Below are positions 41,114 through 49,973 of a DNA stretch of 64,000 bases, piece after piece (the stretch's first letter is position 1; the number at the start of each line of letters is the position of its first letter). The DNA is from Actinomycetota bacterium (GTDB taxonomy: Bacteria > Actinomycetota > Actinomycetes > S36-B12 > UBA10799), in contig JACJWU010000004.1 in assembly GCA_020636995.1 (NCBI GenBank), positions 62,001-126,000 on the forward strand. The letters are read 5' to 3'. The translations under genes were made by a program, and so were the position numbers. The notes beneath the pieces were generated by a model. That model had not been told where the DNA came from and did no database searches. It saw only the letters and a list, made by a program, of their open reading frames with translations.

Positions 41114-41226
41114 CTAAACGGAAGGACCCGGTCCCTTGGGACCGGGTCCTTCCGTTTATCGAGCGCACGGGCGGGGTTTGGGAGGAGGGTCGCGCCAGCG
41201 ACCCGACGGCTCCCGCCCCCGCCACT
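41100..41226. repeat. direct duplication of the tRNA-fMet 3' end (att-like)
   Basis: TCCCGCCCCCGCCACT occurs at 41100-41115, spanning the tRNA T-arm/acceptor 3' side, and again at 41211-41226. tRNA 3' ends are frequent integration sites, and a repeated tRNA end is what attL/attR would look like. Only 111 bp separate the copies, so any element would be gone. The second copy also takes part in a weak secondary hairpin, so chance is possible. Confidence 0.5.
41116..41157 (+). terminator. perfect 20-bp hairpin terminator after tRNA-fMet
   Basis: AAACGGAAGGACCCGGTCCC and its exact complement are separated by two bases; the 3' arm ends in TTT. It starts three bases after the tRNA and is the most stable hairpin seen in the window. 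Confidence 0.93.
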
Positions 41227-41229
41227 GCC

Positions 41230-41607
41230 TCAACACCGTCTCGGGATGCGTTGCTGGATACGGTGCCATCGGACGATGGATCGCGCCGGCTGTCGAAAAC
41301 GGGCGCTGGGTCGCCCGGGAGGGCGGTGGCTGAACATGGCGCAGCAACGGCTTCCACGCACCACCAGGTGCGAACCCGCGGGCAGGGTGAACTTGTTGAG
41401 GAAGTAGGTCACGTTGGAGCCCGTCGCGGGGAACCCGACGTTGCCCTCAGGGGTGGCCGGCGTGACGTTGGTGTACGGCGCCCAGAAGCAGCCGACGTCC
41501 GGGGGGTTCGGCGTGCTGGCGGCAGAGGCGGCCCCGCCGCCCAGGCCAGCGGCGACAAGTGCGGCCAGTGCCGGTAGCACCGTGCGCCTTTGGATTGACG
41601 AACTCAT
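41230..41607 (-). pseudogene. secreted-protein gene, apparently 3'-truncated
   Basis: The frame encodes a signal peptide (MSSSIQRRTVLPALAALVAA then AASA-AST) and about 55 further residues with a family-like look (GNVGFPATGSNVTYFLNKFT then LPAGSHLVVRG). After residue 85 the sequence changes to Arg/Pro-rich text without structure and stops at 41230, close to the duplicated tRNA end. I infer loss of the 3' part by recombination at the tRNA-like repeat. The family is not identified. Confidence 0.5.
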
Positions 41608-42086
41608 GGATGGGTGTTCCTTTCCTTGGAGCAAGGTCGCCGGCGCTCGCCGACGACGGGGTCGTTCTGAGATCCGAGCGGGGCTCTTGCGTGGTCCTGC
41701 TCGTACAACCAGCCTGCGTGGCTCCGAGGCCACAATCGGCCGACTCAGGTCACCAGGGGGCCGAATCTCACCCTCTGCATGCGAGGGAGGTGAGGCGGCC
41801 AGGTCCGCCCTGCCCATGCGGGTCGTCGCGGGGCCATCACTGCGCGGCCAGCCCCGCGTCCTTCGTACCCCTTCGCAGGCACCGCGCCTCGACCTAGGGG
41901 CCAGACGAACGCGGAGCTCCAAGGTGGAGACGACCGTCTCGAGGTGAATCTGCCCGGTCCGCGTGGGACACGTGCAGGTACTGGCAGTTGCCACTTCCCT
42001 CTTTGTCCCGCAATAGGAACGGGCTCAACAGCGTTGCAGTCCACATCGGGCGGGGCCATCGCGAAGGACCGAATGCACCGCGGCGG
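41608..42086. other. intergenic region, no gene recognised
   Basis: About 480 bp lie between the truncated secreted-protein gene and the pRiA4b-type gene. I see no RNA gene, repeat or plausible protein here; the available frames lack a protein-like composition. Divergence of gene orientation is not involved, since both flanking genes are on the minus strand. Confidence 0.6.
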
Positions 42087-43472
42087 CTACCCCTCCCAGA
42101 ACAACGCTTCCCGAGCCAGGGCACTGGCCACCGGGCTGACTGTCCAGGGCTCACGGTCCCCCACGTTCAGCAGGATGTCCAACGCCCACGATCCCCAGCG
42201 CACGTCGTGGAAGCTGGCCTCACCACCACCTTCAACCCGCCACCCGAGCGCCTTGATGACCCTCCCGATCCGGTCTCTGGGCAGTTGCCTCCCCGGCGAC
42301 AACGCGACGTACAGCAGCGCGACAACGGCGGCTTCGCGCTCGAAGCCCGGCTTCTCCGGGATGAGCCGTGACGCCAGGTGGCCCCAGAGTTCGTCCGGCT
42401 CGACCCGGCCGACCTGCCCTGCCTTGGTCAGCAGCAGCTTGCCGCCGCGCTTGCGCAGCAAGCCGACCTTCTGAAGCGCCACCCGGAAACTCAGCAACGG
42501 CTGGGTGTCCGATTCCCTGTTGCTCGGGCGCCGCCAGCCCTTGCTCACGGGTGCCAGGGCGGCGACCTGCTCCACATCCGGAGGTCGCAGATAACCGGAC
42601 TTCGTCAACTCGATGCCATCGGGATAAGCGCGGTTCAGAAACCACTCGGTAGGCGCGAGCGCGATCTGGAAGTCGTCAGGATCGAACCGGGGGCCGGGTC
42701 CCAGCAGCGCCAGCGCATCGCCGATGACGGCGTCGCCGATGTCAGTCATCCACAGTCGACCGAGCACCTCACGAAGCGCAGGGTGAGCACCACTCTTGCG
42801 CAGTAGCAGAAAGGGATCGATCAGCTGCCTGTTGATCGCGTCGAGATCGAAGTGGGAGGGGTCCTCGAAGACCTCGACAAGATCGGCCTGACGCGCGATT
42901 CCCCCGAAGTCCTCCGGAGGTGCCGCCCGCTCCCCGGCGACGCACACCGCCCACATTGCCTCCTCGGTCACCTCCCGCACCTGCTCGACACGCACAGTGA
43001 GTTCCCAGGAATCTCCGTAGTCATAGACATAGCGCAAGACGTCCCCGGCTTCCTGCAGGGTCTCGTCGAGGCGCACCAATTCGGCTGGGATCCCCGCATC
43101 CTCACCTTCCTGCGCATCGACGGGGCACAGGAACAACTGGCTGCCGGAATCGAACGGCCCTCCCCCGAGGGCGAACCTGTACAGGTGTCTGTCGGACCAA
43201 CCGAACGCCCCTTGCAGCAGCGAATGCAGCATGTCCAGGGTCATGTCTGAGGTCACCTCGAGCGTCCGCCAGATCAACGGGTCAGAGCCCTCCAGATCGA
43301 CTCGGATCCGGTACACGTACGGTTCCGACAGTCGCGGTCGTCTAAGGTCCGGACGGGGCGCACGTGAACTGAATGACGGCGCCCAGTCGGCGGTCAGGGC
43401 GCGCAGGCGAGCCAAGTCCGCACCTGCTACGAGCGCTTCGAACCGCTTGTCGACCTCGTCGTCACCGCCCAC
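42087..43472 (-). CDS. plasmid pRiA4b ORF-3-like protein
   Basis: This 461-residue protein carries the pRiA4b ORF-3 domain (about 55-200): VYRIRVDLEGSDPLIWRTLE, then MLHSLLQGAFGWSDRHLYRF and VLRYVYDYGDSWELTVRVEQ. The C-terminal half has a winged-helix-like part (RVALQKVGLLRKRGGKLLLT). The family is often plasmid- or phage-associated and of unknown function. GTG 43472 has GGGGG upstream; GTG 43481 is another option. The longer frame to 43748 overlaps the HNH gene and is not used. Confidence 0.85.
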   Translation of the reverse strand: MGGDDEVDKRFEALVAGADLARLRALTADWAPSFSSRAPRPDLRRPRLSEPYVYRIRVDLEGSDPLIWRTLEVTSDMTLDMLHSLLQGAFGWSDRHLYRFALGGGPFDSGSQLFLCPVDAQEGEDAGIPAELVRLDETLQEAGDVLRYVYDYGDSWELTVRVEQVREVTEEAMWAVCVAGERAAPPEDFGGIARQADLVEVFEDPSHFDLDAINRQLIDPFLLLRKSGAHPALREVLGRLWMTDIGDAVIGDALALLGPGPRFDPDDFQIALAPTEWFLNRAYPDGIELTKSGYLRPPDVEQVAALAPVSKGWRRPSNRESDTQPLLSFRVALQKVGLLRKRGGKLLLTKAGQVGRVEPDELWGHLASRLIPEKPGFEREAAVVALLYVALSPGRQLPRDRIGRVIKALGWRVEGGGEASFHDVRWGSWALDILLNVGDREPWTVSPVASALAREALFWEG

Positions 43473-43572
43473 AGCCCCCACGGTATGCGGTACATGACTT
43501 CTTCCCGCCGGGGTTGTCCACAGATGTTGTCGCTGTCGGTTTCGTGTCGTACCTCGGGCGTAGTGTGGACGT

Positions 43573-44784
43573 ATGTTCGAGATGGGTGGTGTGGTCGGGG
43601 GTGGGTCCGGTGCGCTCGCCCCCTTGACCGCGGCGGTGGACGGGCTGGTCGCGTCGAACCACCGGGATGTGCCGCTGGCCGATCTGGTGGCCGACATCGC
43701 CGTGCTGCACACCCAGGAACAGCGCCTGGCCGCGGCCAAGATGGCCATGATCCGCGCGTGTGACGCCGACGGTGGGCATCATCTGGCCGGGCACGCCACG
43801 ACCGGGGCGATGCTCACCGACGGGCTACGCCTGGCACCGGGGCAGGGCCAGTCGATGGCCAAGACCGCGAGGCTGCTGGAGTCCGACTTCCCGGCCACCG
43901 CCGAAGCCCTCGAAAACGGCCGGATCAGCTACCCGCACGCGGTGGCGATCACCCGGGCGAAGGCCAAGCTGCCCGCTGACCGGCTGGCCGAGGCCGAACC
44001 GATCCTGCTGGCCGTGGCCGCGGCCGGCTCGGCGGCGATGGTCCGCGCCGCGGTGGACCGGATGGCCGAACTGCTCGAACCCGAACACCACGACCAAGAG
44101 GATCAGGACCTTCGGGCCCGCCGGTACCTGAACGTGTCCCAAACTTTGGACGGCTGGTGGGCCGTCGACGGGCACCTGCCCCCCGAGGTCGGGCAACGCC
44201 TCACGGCCGCCCTGGAGGAGTTCGCCGCCCCGGCCGACCCGGCCGATACCCGCACCGCCGGGCAACGGCGCGCCGACGCCATCGCCGAGATCGCCGACGC
44301 ATCCCTGGACGGGACCACCGCCGGGGTCACCGCGGTCACCATCACCACCGACGCCGAGCACCTCGACGGGGTCGGCGCCACCTTCGACGACACCGGCATG
44401 CCCGTCGGCCTATCCACCTACGACCTCGCGATCTGCCAGACCCGGCTCACCCTGGTCGTGTCCAAACGCACCGGGATCGGGTGGAGCCCACTGGCCGTGG
44501 GCCGGCTCAACCGCTACGCCACCCCCGCCCAACGCGCCGCCCTACACCGCCGCGACCACGGCTGCATCTACCGCGGCTGCGCCCGACCCGCCCGCCGCTG
44601 CCACGCCCACCACATCACCGACTGGCGCGACGGCGGGAACACCGACCTGTCCAACATGGTGCTGCTATGCGCCTACCACCACCGCATGATCCACCTCGGC
44701 CGCGCCATGTTCATCGACGACCCCGACACCCCCGGCCGACACATCGCCATCCCCACCCGACGACATACCACCACCGCCGCCTAA
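43573..44784 (+). CDS. DUF222/13E12-family HNH endonuclease
   Basis: This 403-residue protein has an N-terminal DUF222 helical region (about 10-300, containing HTQEQRLAAAKMAMIRACD and QRRADAIAEIADASLDGTTA). A C-terminal HNH domain follows: HRRDHGCIYRGC, then CHAHHITDWRDGGNTDLSNM and LCAYHHRMIH. Such genes are repeated in actinobacterial genomes (REP13E12 in mycobacteria) and behave like mobile or domesticated elements. No second copy is seen here. The ATG has no strong ribosome site. Confidence 0.92.
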   Translation: MFEMGGVVGGGSGALAPLTAAVDGLVASNHRDVPLADLVADIAVLHTQEQRLAAAKMAMIRACDADGGHHLAGHATTGAMLTDGLRLAPGQGQSMAKTARLLESDFPATAEALENGRISYPHAVAITRAKAKLPADRLAEAEPILLAVAAAGSAAMVRAAVDRMAELLEPEHHDQEDQDLRARRYLNVSQTLDGWWAVDGHLPPEVGQRLTAALEEFAAPADPADTRTAGQRRADAIAEIADASLDGTTAGVTAVTITTDAEHLDGVGATFDDTGMPVGLSTYDLAICQTRLTLVVSKRTGIGWSPLAVGRLNRYATPAQRAALHRRDHGCIYRGCARPARRCHAHHITDWRDGGNTDLSNMVLLCAYHHRMIHLGRAMFIDDPDTPGRHIAIPTRRHTTTAA

Positions 44785-45009
44785 CCCGCGGCGGGGGCGC
44801 ATCGCAGCACCACACTGCGAGGCCACGGTCACGTCACGAGCACCGGATACCGTCGGCGGCGCCTGCCCGCCCCCGCACGCCCGCGCCACGAATGAGCCGA
44901 CCGTGGACAGGGAAGGAACTTCGGGGTGCATCAGTCGGATCCCGATGCAGCCTGGACGATCCCGCGCATGCCCTCGCCGCATCGCCGTAGCGTTGGGAGG
45001 GTGCGGGCA

Positions 45010-45525
45010 ATGGTGATCTACGAGTCGATGTTCGGGGACAACCAGGAGGTGGCGCAGGCCATCACGGCGGGACTGACCGAGGGGGGCGTCGTGGCCGAGG
45101 CCGTCGAAGTCGGCGAAGCGCCTGGGCGACTCGACGAGGACGTGTCGCTGGTCGTGGTCGGCGCACCCAACCACGCGTGGAGCATCCCACGTCCGGCGAC
45201 GCGCCAGACAACTGCGGACGCCGCGGACGGCCCACTGGTCAGTCAAGGGCCCGGCGTCCGGGAGTGGCTACGGAAGGCCCATCTCCCGACAGGGGTCCGC
45301 ACTGCCGCCTGGGACACGCGCGGCTCCTCCCCCAAACCTGTCGTCGCAATGGACCATGCCTCGTCCACGATCGAGAAGCGGCTGACGAAACTCGGCGGCA
45401 CCACCCTCACCCCCGCGGAGCACTTCACGGTCGTCGACATGAAGGGCCCTCTGGAACCCGGCGAACTGGAACGGGCACACGCCTGGGGAGTCACGCTCGC
45501 GGGTGCGCTGCACCCCACGACGTGA
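45010..45525 (+). CDS. flavodoxin-like protein
   Basis: This 171-residue protein begins MVIYESMFGDNQEVAQAITA, with SMFGDNQ standing for the FMN phosphate loop (normally T/S-x-T-G-N-T). LVVVGAPNHAWSIP follows a strand, as in the flavodoxin fold, and the C-terminal half has RTAAWDTRGSS and EHFTVVDMKGPLEPGELER. ATG 45010 has GGGAGG nine bases upstream; GTG 45001 is less likely. FMN binding is inferred from the fold only. The 225-bp gap before it shows nothing. Confidence 0.75.
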   Translation: MVIYESMFGDNQEVAQAITAGLTEGGVVAEAVEVGEAPGRLDEDVSLVVVGAPNHAWSIPRPATRQTTADAADGPLVSQGPGVREWLRKAHLPTGVRTAAWDTRGSSPKPVVAMDHASSTIEKRLTKLGGTTLTPAEHFTVVDMKGPLEPGELERAHAWGVTLAGALHPTT

Positions 45526-45593
45526 GTCTTCGCGCCGGATAGCCGACCTCGGCACCGGGGATGCGGTCTACTCACCTTGAGCCGCGAGCGCCG

Positions 45594-45764
45594 TCAGCGA
45601 CGGTCCGCGCGCCATTCGGCAAGGGCTTCGCGCAGGCTCTCGTCAGCCATCACAAGAGCCACGGTGGGGCAGTCCTGGGGGCCCTTCTTGGCGTCCGGAT
45701 GACACAGGGTGCAGGGCTGATCGCCACGCAGCGGACACTTCGCATCCACGACCCGGGTCGACAT
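45594..45764 (-). CDS. small Cys-containing protein, DUF6767-like
   Basis: This 56-residue protein contains KCPLRGDQPCTLCHPDAKKG and later QDCPTVALVMADESLREALA. Four cysteines in C-x7-C-x2-C-x9-C suggest a zinc ribbon-like fold. I recall DUF6767 as a short protein of the form CPLR..EPCTLC...DC, so this is the likely family; function unknown. GGAGG lies ten bases before the ATG. Confidence 0.7.
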   Translation of the reverse strand: MSTRVVDAKCPLRGDQPCTLCHPDAKKGPQDCPTVALVMADESLREALAEWRADRR

Positions 45765-45810
45765 CGGAAGCCCACCTCCAATGCTCCAATTGTACGCCCA
45801 GGACCGCATC

Positions 45811-45858
45811 TGTCCCACAGGACATTCTAAAGTGGTACGTTCTGGTCATGAGTGGGAC
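45811..45858 (+). promoter_or_regulatory. vapBC-1 promoter with TGTCC palindrome
   Basis: TGTCCCACAGGACA (45811-45824) has 5-bp arms. A further GTGGGACA (45850-45857), lying just inside vapB, matches the complement of TGTCCCAC. TTCTAAAGT (possible -10, TAAAGT at 45828) lies between them. Toxin-antitoxin operators usually overlap the promoter in this way, so VapB/VapBC binding is inferred. Confidence 0.5.
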
Positions 45859-46093
45859 ATACTCAGCCTCGATGGGCGATCGGGGTCGGCTCGTAGTGCC
45901 CGCCGAACTCCGTGAGCGGGCCGGCCTCCACGAGGGTCGTCCCGTCGTCTTCGTGGAAACAGCACATGGCTTGCTCCTGCTCACCCGGGAGCAGTTGCGC
46001 GACCTGGTTCGCGAAGGACTCGAGGGCAAGGACCTGGTCGGACGACTGCTCGCGGATCGACGTGCAGCATCCTCGACGGAGGACGTCGCGTGA
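45848..46093 (+). CDS. vapB: AbrB/MazE-type antitoxin VapB
   Basis: This 81-residue protein has an N-terminal SpoVT/AbrB swapped-hairpin domain (SMGDRGRLVVPAELRERAGL, then HEGRPVVFVETAHGLLLL). An acidic C-terminal helix region (LVREGLEGKDLVGRLLAD) would fold over the toxin. The stop overlaps the vapC GTG by four bases. Function: antitoxin and autorepressor. Confidence 0.88.
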   Translation: MSGTYSASMGDRGRLVVPAELRERAGLHEGRPVVFVETAHGLLLLTREQLRDLVREGLEGKDLVGRLLADRRAASSTEDVA

Positions 46094-46455
46094 CAGTGTT
46101 CGACGCCTCGGCCCTGCTCGCCTACCTGGGCGCGGAAGACGGCGCGGACACCGTCGAGTCGGCCCTTGAGCGTGGCGGCATGTGCAGCACTGCGAACTGG
46201 AGCGAGGTCGCCCAGAAAGTGCTGGCCGCTGGCGGCGACTGGGACCTGAGCCGGGCTTTGCTGCTGTCCTACGGAATCACCCTCGGGCCGGTCGACGCTG
46301 ACGATGCGGAATGGGCGGCGCGCCGGTGGCGCAAAGGCGAGGGGCTCTCGCTGGGCGAACGGCTCTGCCTGGCGCTGGCCCACCGCCTGGACGACGTGGC
46401 CATCACCGCCGACCGCACATGGGGTGAAGACGCGCGGATCCACCAGATCCGGTGA
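46090..46455 (+). CDS. vapC: PIN-domain ribonuclease toxin VapC
   Basis: This 121-residue PIN protein has the acidic set in TVFDASALLAYLGAE (Asp5), the Glu in ANWSEVAQK (about 38), LSLGERLCLALAHRL and VAITADRTWGED. The third acidic site is Glu in SLGERLC where Asp is usual. VapC toxins cut tRNA or rRNA when VapB is degraded. GTG start inside the vapB stop. Confidence 0.9.
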   Translation: MTVFDASALLAYLGAEDGADTVESALERGGMCSTANWSEVAQKVLAAGGDWDLSRALLLSYGITLGPVDADDAEWAARRWRKGEGLSLGERLCLALAHRLDDVAITADRTWGEDARIHQIR

Positions 46456-46456
46456 A

Positions 46457-46801
46457 TCACTGCGTACGCAGCACCTTCGCCATCGGTTTGCCCTTGGCCA
46501 ACTCGTCGACCAGCTTGTCGAGGTAGCGGATCTTCTGCATGAGCGGATCCTCGACGTCTTCGACCCGAACACCGCAGACAACCCCTGTGATCAGCGAAGA
46601 GTTGGGGTTGAGCCTCGCGCCGGCGAAGAACTCCTCGAACGTCGTGCCGTCGGCCAGGCGCGCCTGCAACTGCGCATCGTCGTAGCCGGTGAGCCACTCG
46701 ATGACCTCGTCGAGCTCGGCCTGGGTGCGCCCCTTCTTCTCCACCTTGTTCACGTAATGGGGATAGACGGACGCCACAGGCATGGTGAAGACGCGGCTCA
46801 T
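46457..46801 (-). CDS. DUF2200 family protein
   Basis: This 114-residue cytosolic protein starts MSRVFTMPVASVYPHYVNKV and has EKKGRTQAELDEVIEWLTGY and a C-terminal LDKLVDELAKGKPMAKVLR, which is the DUF2200 pattern. Function unknown. It overlaps the subtilase gene by four bases and converges on vapC with a one-base gap. Confidence 0.9.
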   Translation of the reverse strand: MSRVFTMPVASVYPHYVNKVEKKGRTQAELDEVIEWLTGYDDAQLQARLADGTTFEEFFAGARLNPNSSLITGVVCGVRVEDVEDPLMQKIRYLDKLVDELAKGKPMAKVLRTQ

Positions 46802-47730
46802 GACACGAACAGTAGACGGTTCGGCGAGCCAGCCGGAAGACCCTCAAGAGCACCCCTGGTCGCGGAACGCCGCAACTCCCGATGCACCTCCGCGGCGTCG
46901 GCATCCGGGTGGGTCTGCAGGTACAGCGCCGCGGCCCCCGCGACGAACGGCGTCGCCCACGAGGTCGCCCCGACACCCAGGTACCGGAAGACACCCCCGT
47001 CGAAGGCCACAGAAGTGATGCCCTTGCCCGGGGCCCACAGGTCCACACAGCGACCACGGTTCGATCCCGACCACGGCCGATCCCGCTGTGTGCTGGCACC
47101 CACCGTGATGACCGACGGCACGCGAGCCGGGGACTTGCGGCACGCGTTCGCTCCTTGGTTCCCGGCGGCAGCAACCACCGGCACGCCACTGGCGACGAGC
47201 CGCTCCACGGCCCGGTCTACTCGGGCCGAACCCGGGAAGGTCAGCGACATGTTCACCACCGCCGGACTCACCGCGTTCAGCCGGATCCACCGCGCCGCCT
47301 TCACCACGGCCCGTCGCTGCTCGGCGACGGTCATCGTCGTGCCACCCTCGGTGCACCCGAGTGCCTGCACCTCGACCAGCGTGGCCTTGGGCGCCACGCC
47401 GGTGGTCGCGCCGCCGGCGATGCCCGCCACGAACGTCCCGTGACCCACACCCTGCTCGTCTGCACAATCCGTGACCCCGGTGCCGGTCAGATCGATGCCC
47501 AGCGAGGCGCGGCTGTCGAATTCGGTGTTCTCCACGTCCAAACCCGTGTCCACCAGGTAGATGGTCACCCCGGAACCGTCTGCGGGCGGGCTGTAGGAGC
47601 CGTCGAGCGGTAGCGATGGTTGGTCGATGCGGTCCAGACCCCAGCCGGGAAGGTCCGCAGCGACTGCGGCCTGGGTGGGAGTCAGCAGCGCCGCAATCAC
47701 CCCAAGGGCCAAGGCGACGCGTCTACTCAC
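46798..47730 (-). CDS. secreted subtilisin-like serine protease (S8)
   Basis: This 310-residue peptidase has a signal peptide (VSRRVALALGVIAALLTPTQ then AAVAA) and the complete S8 triad: Asp61 in YLVDTGLD, His97 in GVGHGTFVAG, Ser257 in GATSWATPFVAG. The oxyanion residue is Asn191 in AAAGNQGANA. GATSWATP differs slightly from the usual GTSMATP. It has no propeptide of normal size and no transmembrane tail. GTG 47730 is the start of the signal peptide; the longer frame upstream is unlikely. It is divergent from the aminopeptidase-like gene. Confidence 0.92.
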   Translation of the reverse strand: MSRRVALALGVIAALLTPTQAAVAADLPGWGLDRIDQPSLPLDGSYSPPADGSGVTIYLVDTGLDVENTEFDSRASLGIDLTGTGVTDCADEQGVGHGTFVAGIAGGATTGVAPKATLVEVQALGCTEGGTTMTVAEQRRAVVKAARWIRLNAVSPAVVNMSLTFPGSARVDRAVERLVASGVPVVAAAGNQGANACRKSPARVPSVITVGASTQRDRPWSGSNRGRCVDLWAPGKGITSVAFDGGVFRYLGVGATSWATPFVAGAAALYLQTHPDADAAEVHRELRRSATRGALEGLPAGSPNRLLFVS

Positions 47731-47840
47731 ACGAACGAGCGTAGTCGTCGAGCAGGCGCCCCGGAACTCCGTCGAGATCTCAGTTCCGACGCCTCGACCC
47801 CCGACAATGCCGATACCGTGAGAATGCGCAGGGAGGCGCC

Positions 47841-49343
47841 ATGCATCGTCGTATCGCCGTGCTGCTGATCTCAGCATTGGCAACCTCGGCGCCGACTGCG
47901 CCGGCCATGGCCTCCGACACGTCCGCTGCGGACCTGACCTGGGCGCCGTGTCCGTCAGTAGGTGTAGCCAGCAATCCGTCAGGAGCAGCACCCACCAAGC
48001 AGTGCGCCTGGCTGACGGTCCCTCGGCGCTACGACGAGCCCGACGGTCCGACCATCAAGGTGGCGCTGGCCCGTATCCCCGCCACCGGTTCGCCCAGCGA
48101 GAAGATCGGCTCGCTGGTCTGGGACGCCGGCGGTCCTGGCGGCTCGAGCACCGCGATGGTCGACTCGTTCGTCAATCGGTTGTCGCCGGCGGTGCGCAAG
48201 CGTTTCGACTTCGTCGCTTTCGACCCGCGCGGAGTCGGCGACTCGATCCCCGCACTCGACGAGTGCGACCTGCCCTGGCCAGTGCTCCCGGCATTGGATC
48301 CACTACCGCGATGGCGCCGAGCGCAGGACAAGTCCTCGGACATTCTGGCCGAAGCGAACAGGGCCTGCCTGCGGGATTACTCCGAGGTCGCGGGATTCAT
48401 GAGCACGAACAACGTGGTCAAGGACCTCGAGCAGATCCGGGCAGCACTCGGCGATCGCAAACTCACGTTCTGGGGCACCAGCTACGGAACACGGATCGGA
48501 TACGTCTATGCGCTGGCGTATCCGAAGCGCGTGCGCGCCATGGTTCTGGACGGCAACATCGACCCGACCACGGGATACCAGACCCTGCCCCGCATCGGCG
48601 GCCTGAGCCAGGATCGGGCGCTGGCGTTCCTGAGGAAACATGACCGAGATGTCTACCGGACTGCGGTGCGGCCTGCCGCCTCGCTCACGGCTGATCCGAT
48701 CCCCCTTCCACACGGCACGACCTTTACCCGCTGGGACTGGATCAATCTCGTCGGCGACGTCGTCGCGTTCCCCGATTCCTGGTATGCGCTGGAGCACAAC
48801 GCCGCCATGGTTCACGACGCTCGCACCAGCGGCGAGGACGCTCTCATCGCCCAAGCGTGGCTCGAGCGCCTCAAGCGCCGGCAGAACAGCAACGAAGGTG
48901 GAGCATTCTCGATTGTGAACTGCCTGGACTACTCGCAGCGGCTCACCGCCAAGCAGCAGGCGGACCTCGCGGCGGCGAACGCCAAGCGTGGGCCGATCAC
49001 CGGCGGCAGCCTGACGCTCATGTACGCCATGGGCTGCTCGGGGCTGAACAGACTGACCCCCGATCCGGTGCCCCTGGTGACGACCGCCAAGCAACGCGCG
49101 AGACTGGCGGAGGTTCCGGTGCTGCTGGCCAACGCCACGAACGATGGCTCCACGCCAATGGCCTGGGCCAAGCGCATGCAGAAGGCGTTCGACCGTCCGA
49201 TGATCCGCTACCGAAGCACCCAACACGTGATCTGGGGAGCCACGACGTCGAAGTGCGTGAACGCACCGATCGACAGATTCGTGCTGAGGCTGACCATGCC
49301 CAGGCAGAGCCGCACCTGCGACTATGTGCCGTCAGGTTCCTAG
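47841..49343 (+). CDS. secreted tripeptidyl-aminopeptidase-like alpha/beta hydrolase
   Basis: This 500-residue protein resembles the Streptomyces tripeptidyl aminopeptidase/SlpD family. It has a signal peptide (MHRRIAVLLISALATSAPTA), the oxyanion loop WDAGGPGGSS, the nucleophile Ser214 in FWGTSYGTRIGY and FDPRGVGDS. A C-terminal TAP-like region follows (PVLLANATNDGSTPMAWAKR, then RSTQHVIWG with the triad His). Several Cys residues may form disulfides. GGAGG lies before the ATG. It is divergent from the S8 protease, which suggests a shared peptide-scavenging role. Confidence 0.9.
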   Translation: MHRRIAVLLISALATSAPTAPAMASDTSAADLTWAPCPSVGVASNPSGAAPTKQCAWLTVPRRYDEPDGPTIKVALARIPATGSPSEKIGSLVWDAGGPGGSSTAMVDSFVNRLSPAVRKRFDFVAFDPRGVGDSIPALDECDLPWPVLPALDPLPRWRRAQDKSSDILAEANRACLRDYSEVAGFMSTNNVVKDLEQIRAALGDRKLTFWGTSYGTRIGYVYALAYPKRVRAMVLDGNIDPTTGYQTLPRIGGLSQDRALAFLRKHDRDVYRTAVRPAASLTADPIPLPHGTTFTRWDWINLVGDVVAFPDSWYALEHNAAMVHDARTSGEDALIAQAWLERLKRRQNSNEGGAFSIVNCLDYSQRLTAKQQADLAAANAKRGPITGGSLTLMYAMGCSGLNRLTPDPVPLVTTAKQRARLAEVPVLLANATNDGSTPMAWAKRMQKAFDRPMIRYRSTQHVIWGATTSKCVNAPIDRFVLRLTMPRQSRTCDYVPSGS

Positions 49344-49940
49344 GCCGTCCAGATATGCCCGCAGCATCGCTTCGAGTTCGACGACCAGCGCAGCGTTGCC
49401 ACCGTCCGCGAACGCCTCGTGCATGATCCCGTCGGCGGCGAAGAACAGCGTCCGCGCAACGGTGTCCGGGGCATCCGCAGCGACGATCCCGTAGGCCACC
49501 AGCAGGTCGTGGGTCTTGGCCACCATCCGCTGCTTGTGCTCGCGCGCCTGCGCCGTCTGGCTGGCACCCATGAGCATCGCCCGCAACGCGCGCGTACCCG
49601 AGGCGTCGCGGTACAGCTCAGCCATCGCCCCGATCACAGCGCCGACCGGATCGTCGGGCCGAGTCTGCGACAACTGCGCCACCAACTGATCCATGAGCTC
49701 CTCGAGGCGCGCGTAGTACGTCGCCGACAGAGCCTCGACGATGGCGTCACGATCCGGCAGGTACTGGTACAGGGCCCCCACCGACACCCCTGCCTCTTGC
49801 GCGACCCGCGGCAAAGTGATCGAATCCGCACCCTCCCGCTCGAGCAGTGATTCTGCGGCACTCAACGCGCGCTCCACCTTCGCGCGTGAACGCGCCTGGG
49901 TCGGGACCCTGCGCAAGACCTGGTCGACCGATTCCACCAC
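49332..49940 (-). CDS. TetR/AcrR-family transcriptional regulator
   Basis: This 202-residue regulator has an N-terminal helix-turn-helix: QARSRAKVERALSAAESLLE, then LPRVAQEAGVSVGALYQYLP and DRDAIVEALSATYYARLEEL. The C-terminal ligand domain is variable. It is divergent from the aldolase operon and an operator-like palindrome lies in the 33-bp gap, so it probably represses itself and the operon. GTG 49940 has GGGGAA upstream; GTG 49937 is equally possible. Its 3' end overlaps the hydrolase gene by 12 bp. The effector is unknown. Confidence 0.88.
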   Translation of the reverse strand: MVESVDQVLRRVPTQARSRAKVERALSAAESLLEREGADSITLPRVAQEAGVSVGALYQYLPDRDAIVEALSATYYARLEELMDQLVAQLSQTRPDDPVGAVIGAMAELYRDASGTRALRAMLMGASQTAQAREHKQRMVAKTHDLLVAYGIVAADAPDTVARTLFFAADGIMHEAFADGGNAALVVELEAMLRAYLDGLGT

Positions 49941-49951
49941 TCTTCCCCAAT

Positions 49952-49965
49952 CAAACTTGAGTTTG
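49952..49965. promoter_or_regulatory. TetR operator-like palindrome
   Basis: CAAACTTGAGTTTG has 6-bp arms around TG. It lies in the gap between the divergent tetR and aldolase genes. A TTGAGT (-35-like, 49957-49962) with AATACT 17 bp further (49980-49985) would place transcription start at about GTG 49992, so the palindrome would cover the -35 region. Binding is inferred. Confidence 0.6.
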
Positions 49966-49973
49966 GTTTTGTT

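Noticed and set aside
45594..45818. Longer 74-residue form of the small Cys protein
   Set aside because: The extra N-terminal 18 residues overlap the vapBC promoter palindrome, and GGAGG supports the later ATG at 45764.
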